Of a stretch of DNA of 64,000 bases, positions 33,715 through 41,745 are shown one piece after another. Location of the stretch: positions 1 through 64,000 of the forward strand of contig NZ_JBCGDC010000025.1 of NCBI RefSeq assembly GCF_042237075.1. Reading direction: 5' to 3'. This stretch comes from Polymorphospora lycopeni. Lineage in GTDB: Bacteria; Actinomycetota; Actinomycetes; Mycobacteriales; Micromonosporaceae. Position numbers and translations under genes: made by a program. Each line of letters starts with the position of its first letter. The first letter of the stretch is position 1. The notes beneath the pieces were generated by a model that did no database searches, had not been told where the DNA came from, and saw only the letters and a program-made list of their open reading frames with translations.

Positions 33715-33869
33715 GGCTCGCAAGTTAGCAGACCAGACATTGGACCTCGCGGTGGCGTGTGGGCGGACGCCCGCTCGCCCCGACGGCGAACCCGTTTTTC
33801 CTGCCCTGCCCCACAGGGGTTTCGTTTCCTCCCCGGCCTGAAGGCCGGAGTAGCCACGGAAGGATTCCG

Positions 33870-35285
33870 ATGAAAAGGCGTGACATTCTGGGTCGCGTCG
33901 CCGCCGCCGGCGTACTCGCCACCCCCGCCGCCGCCCTGCTCGGCGGCTGCGCACTCGGCGGCGGCGGTGACGACGGTGACGGCGGCGACGCCAACCGGGC
34001 CGAGAAGACGGCCGACAACCCGCTCGGCGTCAAGACGGACGCCCCGCTCGAGGTCGTCATCTTCAACGGCGGCTTCGGCGAGGAGTACGCCAAGGCCCAC
34101 CAGGCGATGTACAACGAGAAGCACCCCCAGGCGAAGATCACCCACTCCGCCACCCCGGAGATCAGCAAGACCCTGCAACCCCGCTTCGTCGACGGCACCC
34201 CGCCCGACGTGGTGAACAACTCCGGCGCCGGCCAGATCGACTTCAACGGTCTGGTCTCGCAGGACGCGCTCGCCGACCTCGGCGAGGTGCTCGACGCGCC
34301 CAGCCTCGACATCCCGGGCAAGACCGTCCGCGACACCCTGCTGCCCGGCGCCGTCGAGGTCGGCTCCTACGACGGCCGGTTCCTGGTCATGAACTACACC
34401 TACACCGTGTACGGCATCTGGCACTCCGCCAAGCTGTTCGCCGACCGGGGCTGGACCGACGCGAAGACCTGGGACGACCACATCGCGCTCTGCCGGCAGA
34501 TCAAGGCCGCCGGCATCGCCCCGTGGACGTACGCCGGCAAGCACCCCCGCTACATGAGCTGGCCGGTGATCTCCACGGCCATCAAGTTCGGCGGACCCGA
34601 GGTCGCCACCGCGATCGACAACCTCGAACCCAACGCGTGGAAGTCCGACGCGATGAGGACCGCCGCCGACGCCTGGCACCAGATCGTCAAGGACGGCTAC
34701 ATCCTCGCCGGCTCACCCGGCCTGGACCACGTGCAGTCGCAGACCGCCTGGTGCCAGGGGCAGGCCGCCTTCATCTCCTGCGGCTCCTGGCTGGAGAGCG
34801 AGCAGAAGAAGGTCACCCCGGAGGGCTTCGACATGGCCGTCGCCCCGACGCCGAGCCTCGGCGCCGGGGACAAGTTGCCGTACGAGGCGATCCGCGGCAC
34901 CGCCGGCGAGCCGTTCGTGGTGCCGGCCAAGGGCAAGAACGTCGCCGGCGGCCTGGAGTACCTGCGGGTCATGCTGTCGATGAAGGGTGCCCAGGACTTC
35001 ACCCGCAAGGTCTCCAGCCTGACCGTGGTGGCCGGCAGCACCGAGGGCGTCGAACTGCCGCCCGGGCTGACCAGCGTCGTCAAGGCGCTCGACGCGTCCG
35101 CGACCAACGGCTTCAACTGGGTCTACCCCTCGTACTACCGCAAGCTGGAGCGCAATCTCGTCGACGCCGCCTGCGGCGAGTTCTTCAGTGGACGGATCGG
35201 ACCGGCCGAGTTCCTCGACCAGTGCCAGAAGGGCGCGGACGAGATCGCCGCCGACAGTTCGATCACCAAGTACAAGCGGGCCTAG
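33870..35285 (+). CDS. ngcE: NgcE-type N-acetylglucosamine/chitobiose-binding lipoprotein (copy 1)
   Basis: A 471-residue sugar-binding lipoprotein. The signal has a twin-arginine-like RRDILGR and lipobox LGGC (Cys27). The mature part begins NPLGVKTDAPLEVVIFNGGFGEEYAKAH and contains TLQPRFVDGTPPDVVNNSGAG and YTYTVYGIWHSAKLF, all strongly NgcE-like. In Streptomyces NgcE binds GlcNAc and diacetylchitobiose. The TnpB element lies directly upstream and has displaced the original RBS; GGAAGGA within the element end now precedes the ATG. A strong hairpin follows the stop before ngcF. Copy 2 is at 40296. Confidence 0.88.
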   Translation: MKRRDILGRVAAAGVLATPAAALLGGCALGGGGDDGDGGDANRAEKTADNPLGVKTDAPLEVVIFNGGFGEEYAKAHQAMYNEKHPQAKITHSATPEISKTLQPRFVDGTPPDVVNNSGAGQIDFNGLVSQDALADLGEVLDAPSLDIPGKTVRDTLLPGAVEVGSYDGRFLVMNYTYTVYGIWHSAKLFADRGWTDAKTWDDHIALCRQIKAAGIAPWTYAGKHPRYMSWPVISTAIKFGGPEVATAIDNLEPNAWKSDAMRTAADAWHQIVKDGYILAGSPGLDHVQSQTAWCQGQAAFISCGSWLESEQKKVTPEGFDMAVAPTPSLGAGDKLPYEAIRGTAGEPFVVPAKGKNVAGGLEYLRVMLSMKGAQDFTRKVSSLTVVAGSTEGVELPPGLTSVVKALDASATNGFNWVYPSYYRKLERNLVDAACGEFFSGRIGPAEFLDQCQKGADEIAADSSITKYKRA

Positions 35286-35292
35286 CAGCCAC

Positions 35293-35327
35293 GCCGACGC
35301 GGGGCCGTCCGCCGGTCCCGCGTCGGC
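35293..35327 (+). terminator. Intercistronic hairpin between ngcE1 and ngcF1
   Basis: GCCGACGCGGGGCC (35293-35306) pairs with GGTCCCGCGTCGGC (35314-35327) at 13 of 14 positions around a 7-nt loop, starting 7 bp after the ngcE1 stop. Hairpins here commonly attenuate or stabilise mRNA so that binding protein exceeds permease. The paralogous ngcE2-ngcF2 junction is only 16 bp and has none. Confidence 0.7.
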
Positions 35328-35350
35328 CTCCGTGGGCAGGAAGAATCTCC

Positions 35351-36259
35351 GTGAGACATGGCAAGTATCCGCTGATCGTCACCTTCCTGGTGCCGCCGCT
35401 GCTGCTCTACGGCATCTTCGTGCTGTCGCCGTACCTGCAGGCGTTCCAGATCTCGACCACCAACTGGCTCGGCTACTCCGCGGAGGCCGACTTCGTCGGG
35501 CTGGAGAACTTCGCCACGCTGCTGCGCGACGGCTACGTCTGGAACGCGATCAAGAACAACGCGGTCCTGCTCCTGGTGCTGCCGCTGGTGACGATCGGGC
35601 TGGGCCTGTTCTTCGCCACCATGCTCAACATGGGTGGCCGGCGCGGCCGGGCCGGTGTGGTCGGGGTGACCGGTACCGCCGCCTACCGGCTGGTCTACTT
35701 CTTCCCGCAGGTGTTGTCCGTGGTGATCATCGCGATCATCTGGCGGGAGGTCTACCACCCCAACAACGGCCTGCTGAACGCCACCCTCGGGACGTTCGGC
35801 ATAACCGGGCCGACCTGGCTCGGCGACCCGCGCTTCGCGTTCTGGTGCGTGCTCGCCGTGCTGATCTGGAGCAACGTCGGCTTCTACGTGGTGCTGTTCG
35901 GCGCCGCCATGCAGGCCATCCCGCGCGACATCTACGAGGCGGTCATGCTCGACGGGGCGTCGCGGTTCGTGACCCTGTTCAAGGTCACCATTCCGTTGCT
36001 GTGGGACACCGTCCAGGTCGCCTGGATCTATCTGGCCATCGCCGCCCTCGACGGGTTCATCCTGGTGCAGTTGATGACCAACGGCGGACCGAATTTCTCG
36101 TCCGACGTGATCGGCCTGCGGATGTACGACACCGCCTTCGGTAGTGAGACCAAGTTCGGGTATGCCTCCGCGATCGGTGTCGTCATGTTCTTCCTGACCC
36201 TCTCGGTGGCGGTGCTGGCCCTGCGCGCCGCCCGGCGTGATCGGATCGAATACTCATGA
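35351..36259 (+). CDS. ngcF: NgcF-type sugar ABC permease (copy 1)
   Basis: A 302-residue MalF-type permease with six helices, beginning VRHGKYPLIVTFLVPPLLLYGIFVLSPYLQAF. The EAA coupling loop reads DIYEAVMLDGASRFVTLFKVTIPLL. It pairs with the MalG-type permease encoded next to form the amino-sugar channel. GTG 35351 has AGGAAG upstream. No ATPase gene is in either ngc operon, as is usual in actinomycetes where a shared MsiK-type ATPase serves many sugar importers. Confidence 0.88.
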   Translation: MRHGKYPLIVTFLVPPLLLYGIFVLSPYLQAFQISTTNWLGYSAEADFVGLENFATLLRDGYVWNAIKNNAVLLLVLPLVTIGLGLFFATMLNMGGRRGRAGVVGVTGTAAYRLVYFFPQVLSVVIIAIIWREVYHPNNGLLNATLGTFGITGPTWLGDPRFAFWCVLAVLIWSNVGFYVVLFGAAMQAIPRDIYEAVMLDGASRFVTLFKVTIPLLWDTVQVAWIYLAIAALDGFILVQLMTNGGPNFSSDVIGLRMYDTAFGSETKFGYASAIGVVMFFLTLSVAVLALRAARRDRIEYS

Positions 36260-36281
36260 GCGAGCGTTGCGAGGCGACCCC

Positions 36282-37178
36282 GTGACCGTTCTTGATCGGT
36301 CTACCTCCGATGTGGCGAAGGTCCGCGAGAGCGATCCGGCCCCGCGCCGCGAGACCGGCGTCGCCAACGCCTTCTCGCACGGCTTCCTGCTGCTGTGGGG
36401 ACTGCTGACCGCGTTCCCGCTGCTGTGGGTGCTGGTCAGCTCGTTCAAGAGCGACGCGGAGATCCTCGGCGACCCGTGGGGGCTGCCGTCCGCGCTGCGC
36501 CTGGAGAACTGGGCCCGGGCCTGGACCGAGGCGAACATCGGCCAGTACTTCCTCAACAGCGCGATCGTCGTCGCCGGCTCGCTGACCCTGACGATGTTCT
36601 TCGGCGCCACCGCCGCGTACGTCTTCGCCCGCTACGAGTTCCGCGGCCGGCAGCTCGCCTACTACCTGTTCGTCGGCGGGATGATGTTCCCGGTGTTCCT
36701 GGCCCTGGTGCCGTTGTTCTTCGTCGTCCGCAACGCCGGGCTGTTCGGCACCTGGACCGGCCTGGTCCTGGTGTACGCCGCGTACTCGCTGCCGTTCACC
36801 GTGTTCTTCCTGACCGCGTTCTTCCGTACGCTGCCGACCTCGGTCGCCGAGGCCGCGCTGATCGACGGCTGCGGCCACTTCCGGCTGTTCTTCCGGGTGA
36901 TGCTGCCGATGGCGCGGCCGGGGCTGATCAGCATCGCGATCTTCAACTTCCTCAGTCACTGGAACCAGTTCATCCTGCCCCAGGTGCTGATGCAGGGCGA
37001 CGAGTCGAAGTGGGTGCTGGCGCAGGGGCTGGCGGCGCTCGCGATCAACCAGGGTTACGAGGGCGACTACAGCGGCCTGTTCGCCGGCCTCACCCTCGCG
37101 ATGCTCCCGGTCCTGGTCGTCTACATCGCCTTCCAGCGCCAGATCCAGAGCGGACTGACGGCCGGCCAGCTGAAGTGA
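36282..37178 (+). CDS. ngcG: NgcG-type sugar ABC permease (copy 1)
   Basis: A 298-residue MalG-type permease. Six helices follow a short cytoplasmic N terminus; AFPLLWVLVSSFKSDAEI marks the first periplasmic loop and TSVAEAALIDGCGHFRLFFRVMLPM is the EAA loop. It ends FQRQIQSGLTAGQLK, nearly identical to copy 2 (FQRQIQSGLTAGAVK). GTG 36282 is preceded by GAGCGAGCGTTGCGAGG, a short repeat resembling one before the SIS gene. A palindromic repeat (D2) follows. Confidence 0.88.
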   Translation: MTVLDRSTSDVAKVRESDPAPRRETGVANAFSHGFLLLWGLLTAFPLLWVLVSSFKSDAEILGDPWGLPSALRLENWARAWTEANIGQYFLNSAIVVAGSLTLTMFFGATAAYVFARYEFRGRQLAYYLFVGGMMFPVFLALVPLFFVVRNAGLFGTWTGLVLVYAAYSLPFTVFFLTAFFRTLPTSVAEAALIDGCGHFRLFFRVMLPMARPGLISIAIFNFLSHWNQFILPQVLMQGDESKWVLAQGLAALAINQGYEGDYSGLFAGLTLAMLPVLVVYIAFQRQIQSGLTAGQLK

Positions 37179-37191
37179 TCCGCGTCGTCGT

Positions 37192-37252
37192 GATCGTCTG
37201 CTGATCAGGCGGTCGACACGCCGTGTGGGCAACGGCGGAACAGCAGACGATC
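37192..37252. repeat. 61-bp palindromic repeat, GATCGTCTGC type (D2)
   Basis: Perfect arms GTGATCGTCTGCTG (37190-37203) and CAGCAGACGATCAC (37241-37254) enclose a core with CAGGCGGTCGACACGCCG. The core of D1 (192-252), reverse-complemented, reads CAGGCGGCCGACACGCCG at the same spacing. D2 lies between the convergent ngcG1 and kinase genes, and its right arm includes the kinase stop codon. Confidence 0.8.
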
Positions 37253-38261
37253 ACGGCAGAACGCCAGCTCCGAGCAGGCGGTGGTGCAGGGCGGCCGGGT
37301 CGGTGACGTCGGGCAGGGTCCGGGCGGCCAGCCACGCCGCGCCGGCCGCGCCGTCCCCGGCGGTCACCAGGGGAGCGGCCGGCCACCGTTCGCGCAGCGC
37401 GTCGCCGAGCGCGGCCGAGAGCGGCGTGTCCCCGGTCAGCAGCCCGCCGCCGAGCACGATGGGGCCGCGGTCGCCGTCGCCGCGGATCCGGCCGACGCTG
37501 CCGGCCAGCAGGCGGGCGGCCGTGGCGATGACGTCGGCGGCGACGGGGTCGTCGGCGCGCGCGGCGCGGACGACGAGCGGGGCGAGGGCGGCCAGGGCGA
37601 TCGGTGGGCGGGCGGTGACGGCCTGGACGAGGGCGTCGACGGTGCGCCGGGCCGGTCCGGCGCGGGGACCGCCGCCGGTGGCCGGGTCGCCGAGCAGTTC
37701 GGTCATCACCAGGTCGGGTAGGCCAGACCGTGGCTGACCGGTTTCGATCGCCGCGAGGGTGCGCCGTACGGCTTCCCGGCCGAGCCAGAATCCGGAGCCG
37801 GCGTCGCCGAGCAGCCAGCCGTGGCCGTCGGCGACCCGGTGCAGGGTGAGGTCGCGGATCTCGCCGGCGATGGCCCCGGTGCCGGCGATGACGATGCTGC
37901 CGTCGGGGTGCGGGGTGCCGGAGGCGTACGCGGCGAGGGCGTCGCCGGTGACGTCGTACCCGCAGCGCAGGCCGACCTGGTCCCAGACCCGGTCGAAGGC
38001 GGCGCGGGCGACCGGGTCGGCGAGTAGCCGGCCGGCGCCGGCGAGCCCCATGGCGGCGGCGCTGACCCGGCCGGGGTCGACCGGGGCGAGGGCGGCGGTG
38101 AGGGCGAGCCGCAGTTCGCCGGCGGCGGCGTCGGCGCCGTGCGTGGTGGGGTTGCCGCCGCCGGCGCGGCCCCGGCCGAGGACGGTGCCGGTGGTGGTCG
38201 CGACCAGCGCGCGGGTGGAGGTGCCGCCGATGTCGAGCCCCACCACGAGGGATTCGCTCAT
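37251..38261 (-). CDS. N-acetylglucosamine kinase (BadF/BadG ATPase family)
   Basis: A 336-residue ASKHA-fold kinase. The phosphate-1 loop GLDIGGTSTRALV is at the N terminus, IVIAGTGAIAGEI forms the adenosine/phosphate-2 region and HGWLLGDAGSGFWLGREAVRRTL follows. The family includes GlcNAc and glucosamine kinases; a position between two NgcEFG importers and an RpiR/SIS pair makes GlcNAc the likely substrate. ATG 38261 lies far inside the open frame, at the first conserved motif. It is divergent from the RpiR regulator across a 217-bp promoter region. Confidence 0.85.
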   Translation of the reverse strand: MSESLVVGLDIGGTSTRALVATTTGTVLGRGRAGGGNPTTHGADAAAGELRLALTAALAPVDPGRVSAAAMGLAGAGRLLADPVARAAFDRVWDQVGLRCGYDVTGDALAAYASGTPHPDGSIVIAGTGAIAGEIRDLTLHRVADGHGWLLGDAGSGFWLGREAVRRTLAAIETGQPRSGLPDLVMTELLGDPATGGGPRAGPARRTVDALVQAVTARPPIALAALAPLVVRAARADDPVAADVIATAARLLAGSVGRIRGDGDRGPIVLGGGLLTGDTPLSAALGDALRERWPAAPLVTAGDGAAGAAWLAARTLPDVTDPAALHHRLLGAGVLP

Positions 38262-38407
38262 GAACCCTGGCCGCCTCTGCCGATGAAGTCGATGGAGCCG
38301 TCGGATCTGCGGCGTCCATGCTGCGCGGCGCGGCGGTCGCGGGCAACCCCGGGGTCCGGCAATCAGTGCCGGGCCGAGGTAACAGTTTGAAAACTTCACC
38401 CATGGCC

Positions 38408-38471
38408 TTGACAGGGAGGGGCCTTTAGTAAGAACTTTTACCACTAACAGTTAACACTCCTTTCCGAAAGG
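38408..38471. promoter_or_regulatory. RpiR-gene promoter region with operator candidates
   Basis: TTGACA (38408-38413) precedes an AT-rich block. TTAGT (38425) and ACTAA (38447) form inverted ends around GTAAGAACTTTTAC (38428-38441), which resembles GTAAGAATTCTTC in the ngcE1 promoter. A palindrome CCTTTCCGAAAGG (38459-38471) carries the AAAGG ribosome binding site of the regulator gene. Binding of the RpiR protein to the GTAAGAA site is inferred. Confidence 0.5.
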
Positions 38472-38478
38472 CGAAGGC

Positions 38479-39456
38479 ATGGCTGAACGCGAGGTGGACG
38501 TCGCCGCGGTGACCGCCGTGGTCGACTCCTCCGCGGGCAGCCGCCGGCCCGCCGCACCCCCGTCGCTGTCGGTCGCCGACGACGGTGCCCTGCTGCGCGT
38601 ACGGGCCCGGTTGCCCGAGTTCACCGGCGCCCTGCTGCGGGTCGCCGACCAGGTGCTCAGCGACCCCGACGCCGCCGCCCGGGCGACCATCGTCGAACTG
38701 GCCGAACGCAGCGGCACCTCGCCCGCCACGGTCACCCGCTTCTGCCGCGCGCTGGGCTACGAGGGGTACGCCGAACTGCGGCTCGGCATCGCCGCCGAGA
38801 CCGGCCGGGCCCGCTCCGCCGGCTGGAGCATCGACATCGGCCGGGAGATCCAGCCCGGCGACCCGCTCGACCGGGTGCTCGACCAGATCATGGCGGCCGA
38901 CACCCGGGCCATGCACGACACCGCCGCGCTGCTCGACCTGGCCGAGGTCGAGCGCGCCGCCGACGCCATCGCCGGCGCGCAGCGGGTCAACATCTTCGGC
39001 GCCAGCGGTAGCGCGCTGGTCGGCGAGGAACTGCAGTTCAGCCTGCACCGCATCGGTGTGGCGGCCTGGGCCTGGACCGACGTGCACAACGGACTGGCCA
39101 GCGCCGCCCTCCAGCGGGCCGGTGACGTCGCCGTCGGGATCTCCCACAGTGGACAGACCCGGGAGACGATCGAGATGCTCGCCGAGGCCGGCAGCCACGG
39201 CGCCACCACGGTCGCGCTGACCAGCTTCCCGCGCTCGCCGCTGGCCGAGCTGGCCGACATCGTGCTGGTGACCGCCACCCAGGCGACCACCTTCCGGCCC
39301 GACGCGCTCTCCGCCCGGCACCCGCAACTGGTGGTGCTCGACCTGCTCTACATCGCGGTGGCGCAGCGTACCCACGACGTGGCGCACGCGGCGTTCCAGC
39401 GCACCGCCCAGGCCGTCGACGGTCACAAGGCCGCCAAGGACGGGGGTGCGGCGTGA
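38479..39456 (+). CDS. RpiR/MurR-family regulator with SIS domain
   Basis: A 325-residue regulator. The N-terminal RpiR HTH (LRVADQVLSDPDAAARATIVELAERSGTSPATVTRFCRALGY) is at about 50-95. The SIS sugar-phosphate-binding domain includes NIFGASGSALVGEELQFSLHRIG and VGISHSGQTRETIEML. RpiR proteins sense phosphosugars, here plausibly GlcNAc-6-P produced by the adjacent kinase. It is divergent from the kinase and is followed by a SIS-protein gene with a GTGA overlap, then by ngcE2-F2-G2, likely in one operon. Confidence 0.88.
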   Translation: MAEREVDVAAVTAVVDSSAGSRRPAAPPSLSVADDGALLRVRARLPEFTGALLRVADQVLSDPDAAARATIVELAERSGTSPATVTRFCRALGYEGYAELRLGIAAETGRARSAGWSIDIGREIQPGDPLDRVLDQIMAADTRAMHDTAALLDLAEVERAADAIAGAQRVNIFGASGSALVGEELQFSLHRIGVAAWAWTDVHNGLASAALQRAGDVAVGISHSGQTRETIEMLAEAGSHGATTVALTSFPRSPLAELADIVLVTATQATTFRPDALSARHPQLVVLDLLYIAVAQRTHDVAHAAFQRTAQAVDGHKAAKDGGAA

Positions 39457-40238
39457 CCGGGCTTGACGAGCGCAGCGAGAGGGGCCACGTGGTCAGCATG
39501 CAGGGGTACGCGGACGCCGTACGGCCGGTTCTCGACCGGCTGCTCGACTCCGAGGCCGCCGGCATCGCCCGGGCCGCCGACCTGATCGCCGGGAGCCTGC
39601 GCGAAGGCGGTGTGCTCCAGGCGTTCGGCGCCGGCCACTCCGAGGCGTTCGCCGCCGAACTCGTCGCCCGGGCCGGCGGGCTGGTGCCCACCAACCAGCT
39701 GTCGCTACGCGACCTGGTGTTGCACGGCGACGCCTCCCGGGACGTGCTCGGCGACCCCAAGCTCGAACGCGACCCCGCAATCGCCCACCAGATCTACGCG
39801 CTCGCGGCGCCACAGCCGCGTGACGTGTTCGTGGTGGCGTCCCAGTCCGGCATCAACGGCTCGGTCGTCGAGCTGGCGACGCTGGTCAAGGCCCGCGGCC
39901 ACCACCTGGTCGCGGTCACCTCCGTCGAGCACACCGCGCGGGTCGCACCACGGCACCCGTCCGGCCAGCGGCTCGCCGACATCGCCGACGTCGTGCTGGA
40001 CAACGGCGCGCCGTACGGCGACGCACTGCTGCCGCTGACCAGCGGCGGCGCGGTCTGTGCGGTCTCCTCGGTCACCGCGGCGCTGCTCGCGCAGCTGCTG
40101 ACCGCAGAGGTCGTACGACGGTTCCAAGTAGCCGGTGAGGTACCCCCGATCTACCTCTCCGCGAACGTCCCCGGCGGGGACGAACACAACACCGCGCTCG
40201 AGTCGCGGTACGCCGGACGTATCCGGCGCACCGCCTGA
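39453..40238 (+). CDS. SIS-domain sugar-phosphate protein
   Basis: A 261-residue SIS-domain protein of the UPF0309 type. AFGAGHSEAFAAELVARAGGL and FVVASQSGINGSVVELATLVKARGHHLVAVTS are the two SIS sugar-phosphate motifs. It may isomerise or hydrolyse an amino-sugar phosphate or N-acetylmuramate derivative. GTG 39453 overlaps the regulator stop (GTGA). A GTG at 39489, preceded by GAGAGGGG, may instead be the true start, because the residues before it come from a GACGAGCGCAGCGAG-type repeat seen elsewhere as non-coding leader. Confidence 0.8.
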   Translation: MTGLDERSERGHVVSMQGYADAVRPVLDRLLDSEAAGIARAADLIAGSLREGGVLQAFGAGHSEAFAAELVARAGGLVPTNQLSLRDLVLHGDASRDVLGDPKLERDPAIAHQIYALAAPQPRDVFVVASQSGINGSVVELATLVKARGHHLVAVTSVEHTARVAPRHPSGQRLADIADVVLDNGAPYGDALLPLTSGGAVCAVSSVTAALLAQLLTAEVVRRFQVAGEVPPIYLSANVPGGDEHNTALESRYAGRIRRTA

Positions 40239-40295
40239 CCCGTGCCATCCGATAACTCGAATTCGACGCGACGTAACCGATCCGAGGAGCGAGAC

Positions 40296-41729
40296 ATGTC
40301 CGCAACCCCCGACAACACGTCGGACCTCACCCGGCGCACGGTTCTGCGCCGGGCCGCCACGGTCGGCCTGCTCGCCACGCCGGCCGCCGGCCTGCTCAGC
40401 GCCTGTGTCGGCAGCGGTGGCGACGAGCCCCAGGAGCAGGCGGAGGGCGAGAAGACCGCCGAGAACCCGCTCGGTGTCGACCCGAAGGCGCCGCTGGAGA
40501 TCGTGATCTTCAACGGTGGCTACGGCGAGAAGTACGCCACCGACGTGCACCAGCCGCTGTACAAGACGAAGTTCCCCGAGGCCGAGATCAAGCACTCGGC
40601 GACGCAGGAGATCGCGACCACGCTCCAGCCGCGGTTCGCCGGCGGCAACCCGCCGGACTTCGTGAACAACTCCGGCACCAAGTTCATGGACTTCGGCGCG
40701 CTGGTGCAGGACGGCCAGATGCAGGACCTGACCGAACTGTTCGACGCCCCGTCGGTCGACGACCCGGCCAAGAAGGTCCGCGACACCCTGATCGCCGGCA
40801 CCGTCGAGCAGGGCGTCTACAACGGCAAGCCGTTCGTGCTCTTCTACGTCTTCACCGTGTACGGCCTGTGGTACTCCGACAAGCTGTTCAAGGAGAAGGG
40901 CTGGGCGCCGCCGAAGACCTGGGCGGAGTTCACCGCGCTGCTGGACACCATCAAGGCCGCCGGCATCACGCCGTACTCGTACGCCGGCAAGAACGCCCCG
41001 TACTACCAGTACCTGGTGATCCTGTCGACGGCCGCGAAGATCGGTGGACCGGACGTCCTGAAGAACATCGACAACCTGCAGGACGGCGCGTGGACGGCCG
41101 AGCCGGTCAAGCAGGCCGCCGAACTGTGGGCGGAGATCGGCGCCAAGTACATGGACAAGAGCCACGAGGGTCTGATCCACACCGAGGTGCAGCTTCAGCA
41201 GAACCAGGGCAAGGTGGCGTTCTACCCCAGCGGTTCGTGGCTGGAGGCCGAGCAGACCCAGTCGACGCCGGACGGCTTCAACTACGCGGTGATGCCGATC
41301 CCGTCGGCGACCTCGGCGGACAAGCTGCCGGGGACCGCGGTGTACGCGGCCCCCGGTGAGGGCTACTTCGTCGCCGCCAAGGGCAAGAACCCGCGCGGCG
41401 GCATGGAGTACATGCGCCAGATGCTGTCGAAGGCCGGCACCAAGGGCTTCATCGAGCTCAACAAGTCGCTGACCGCGGTCGCGGGCTCGTCCGACGGCAT
41501 CCCGCTGACGCCCGGCCTGACCAGCGCCAGCGCCGCGCTGTCCGCGTCCGCGCAGGACGCCTTCAACTACCGGTTCCCGGACTGGTACAAGGAGCTGGAC
41601 ACCGAGCTGCGTACCGCGACCAACGCCCTGATGTTCGGGCGGGAGAACGCCACGCAGTTCGTCGAGCGGATGCAGAAGAAGGCGGACGCCATCAAGTCCG
41701 ACTCGTCCATCACGAAGTTCTCGCGCTGA
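40296..41729 (+). CDS. ngcE: NgcE-type N-acetylglucosamine/chitobiose-binding lipoprotein (copy 2)
   Basis: A 477-residue paralogue of the protein at 33870. The Tat-type signal RRTVLRRAA leads to lipobox LSAC (Cys37). The mature part opens NPLGVDPKAPLEIVIFNGGYGEKYATDVH and shares TLQPRFAGGNPPDFVNNSG with copy 1. Divergence in the ligand region (YVFTVYGLWYSDKLF versus YTYTVYGIWHSAKLF) suggests a related but distinct sugar preference. GAGGAG precedes ATG 40296. It is part of the RpiR-SIS operon. Confidence 0.88.
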   Translation: MSATPDNTSDLTRRTVLRRAATVGLLATPAAGLLSACVGSGGDEPQEQAEGEKTAENPLGVDPKAPLEIVIFNGGYGEKYATDVHQPLYKTKFPEAEIKHSATQEIATTLQPRFAGGNPPDFVNNSGTKFMDFGALVQDGQMQDLTELFDAPSVDDPAKKVRDTLIAGTVEQGVYNGKPFVLFYVFTVYGLWYSDKLFKEKGWAPPKTWAEFTALLDTIKAAGITPYSYAGKNAPYYQYLVILSTAAKIGGPDVLKNIDNLQDGAWTAEPVKQAAELWAEIGAKYMDKSHEGLIHTEVQLQQNQGKVAFYPSGSWLEAEQTQSTPDGFNYAVMPIPSATSADKLPGTAVYAAPGEGYFVAAKGKNPRGGMEYMRQMLSKAGTKGFIELNKSLTAVAGSSDGIPLTPGLTSASAALSASAQDAFNYRFPDWYKELDTELRTATNALMFGRENATQFVERMQKKADAIKSDSSITKFSR

Positions 41730-41745
41730 TCGGAGTACCGGGGTC

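Larger units (their letters stand above)
32489..33869 (-). mobile_element. IS605/IS1341-type element carrying only tnpB
   Basis: A 1381-bp element read on the minus strand. The right end (32489-32520) has the family's terminal sequence: GGACGGGGATTCC-type hairpin, CCTTTAGGGCAGGGAGGATGTCAA pattern (shown here in part). The left end has a subterminal hairpin CCGGCC-TGAA-GGCCGG (33833-33848). There is no tnpA, so it depends on a transposase in trans. No target duplication is seen, as expected for single-strand transposition. The left end abuts the ngcE1 ATG, whose complement CAT would form part of a TTCAT-like TAM. It supplies a replacement Shine-Dalgarno, GGAAGGA, 6 nt before the ATG. Confidence 0.85.
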
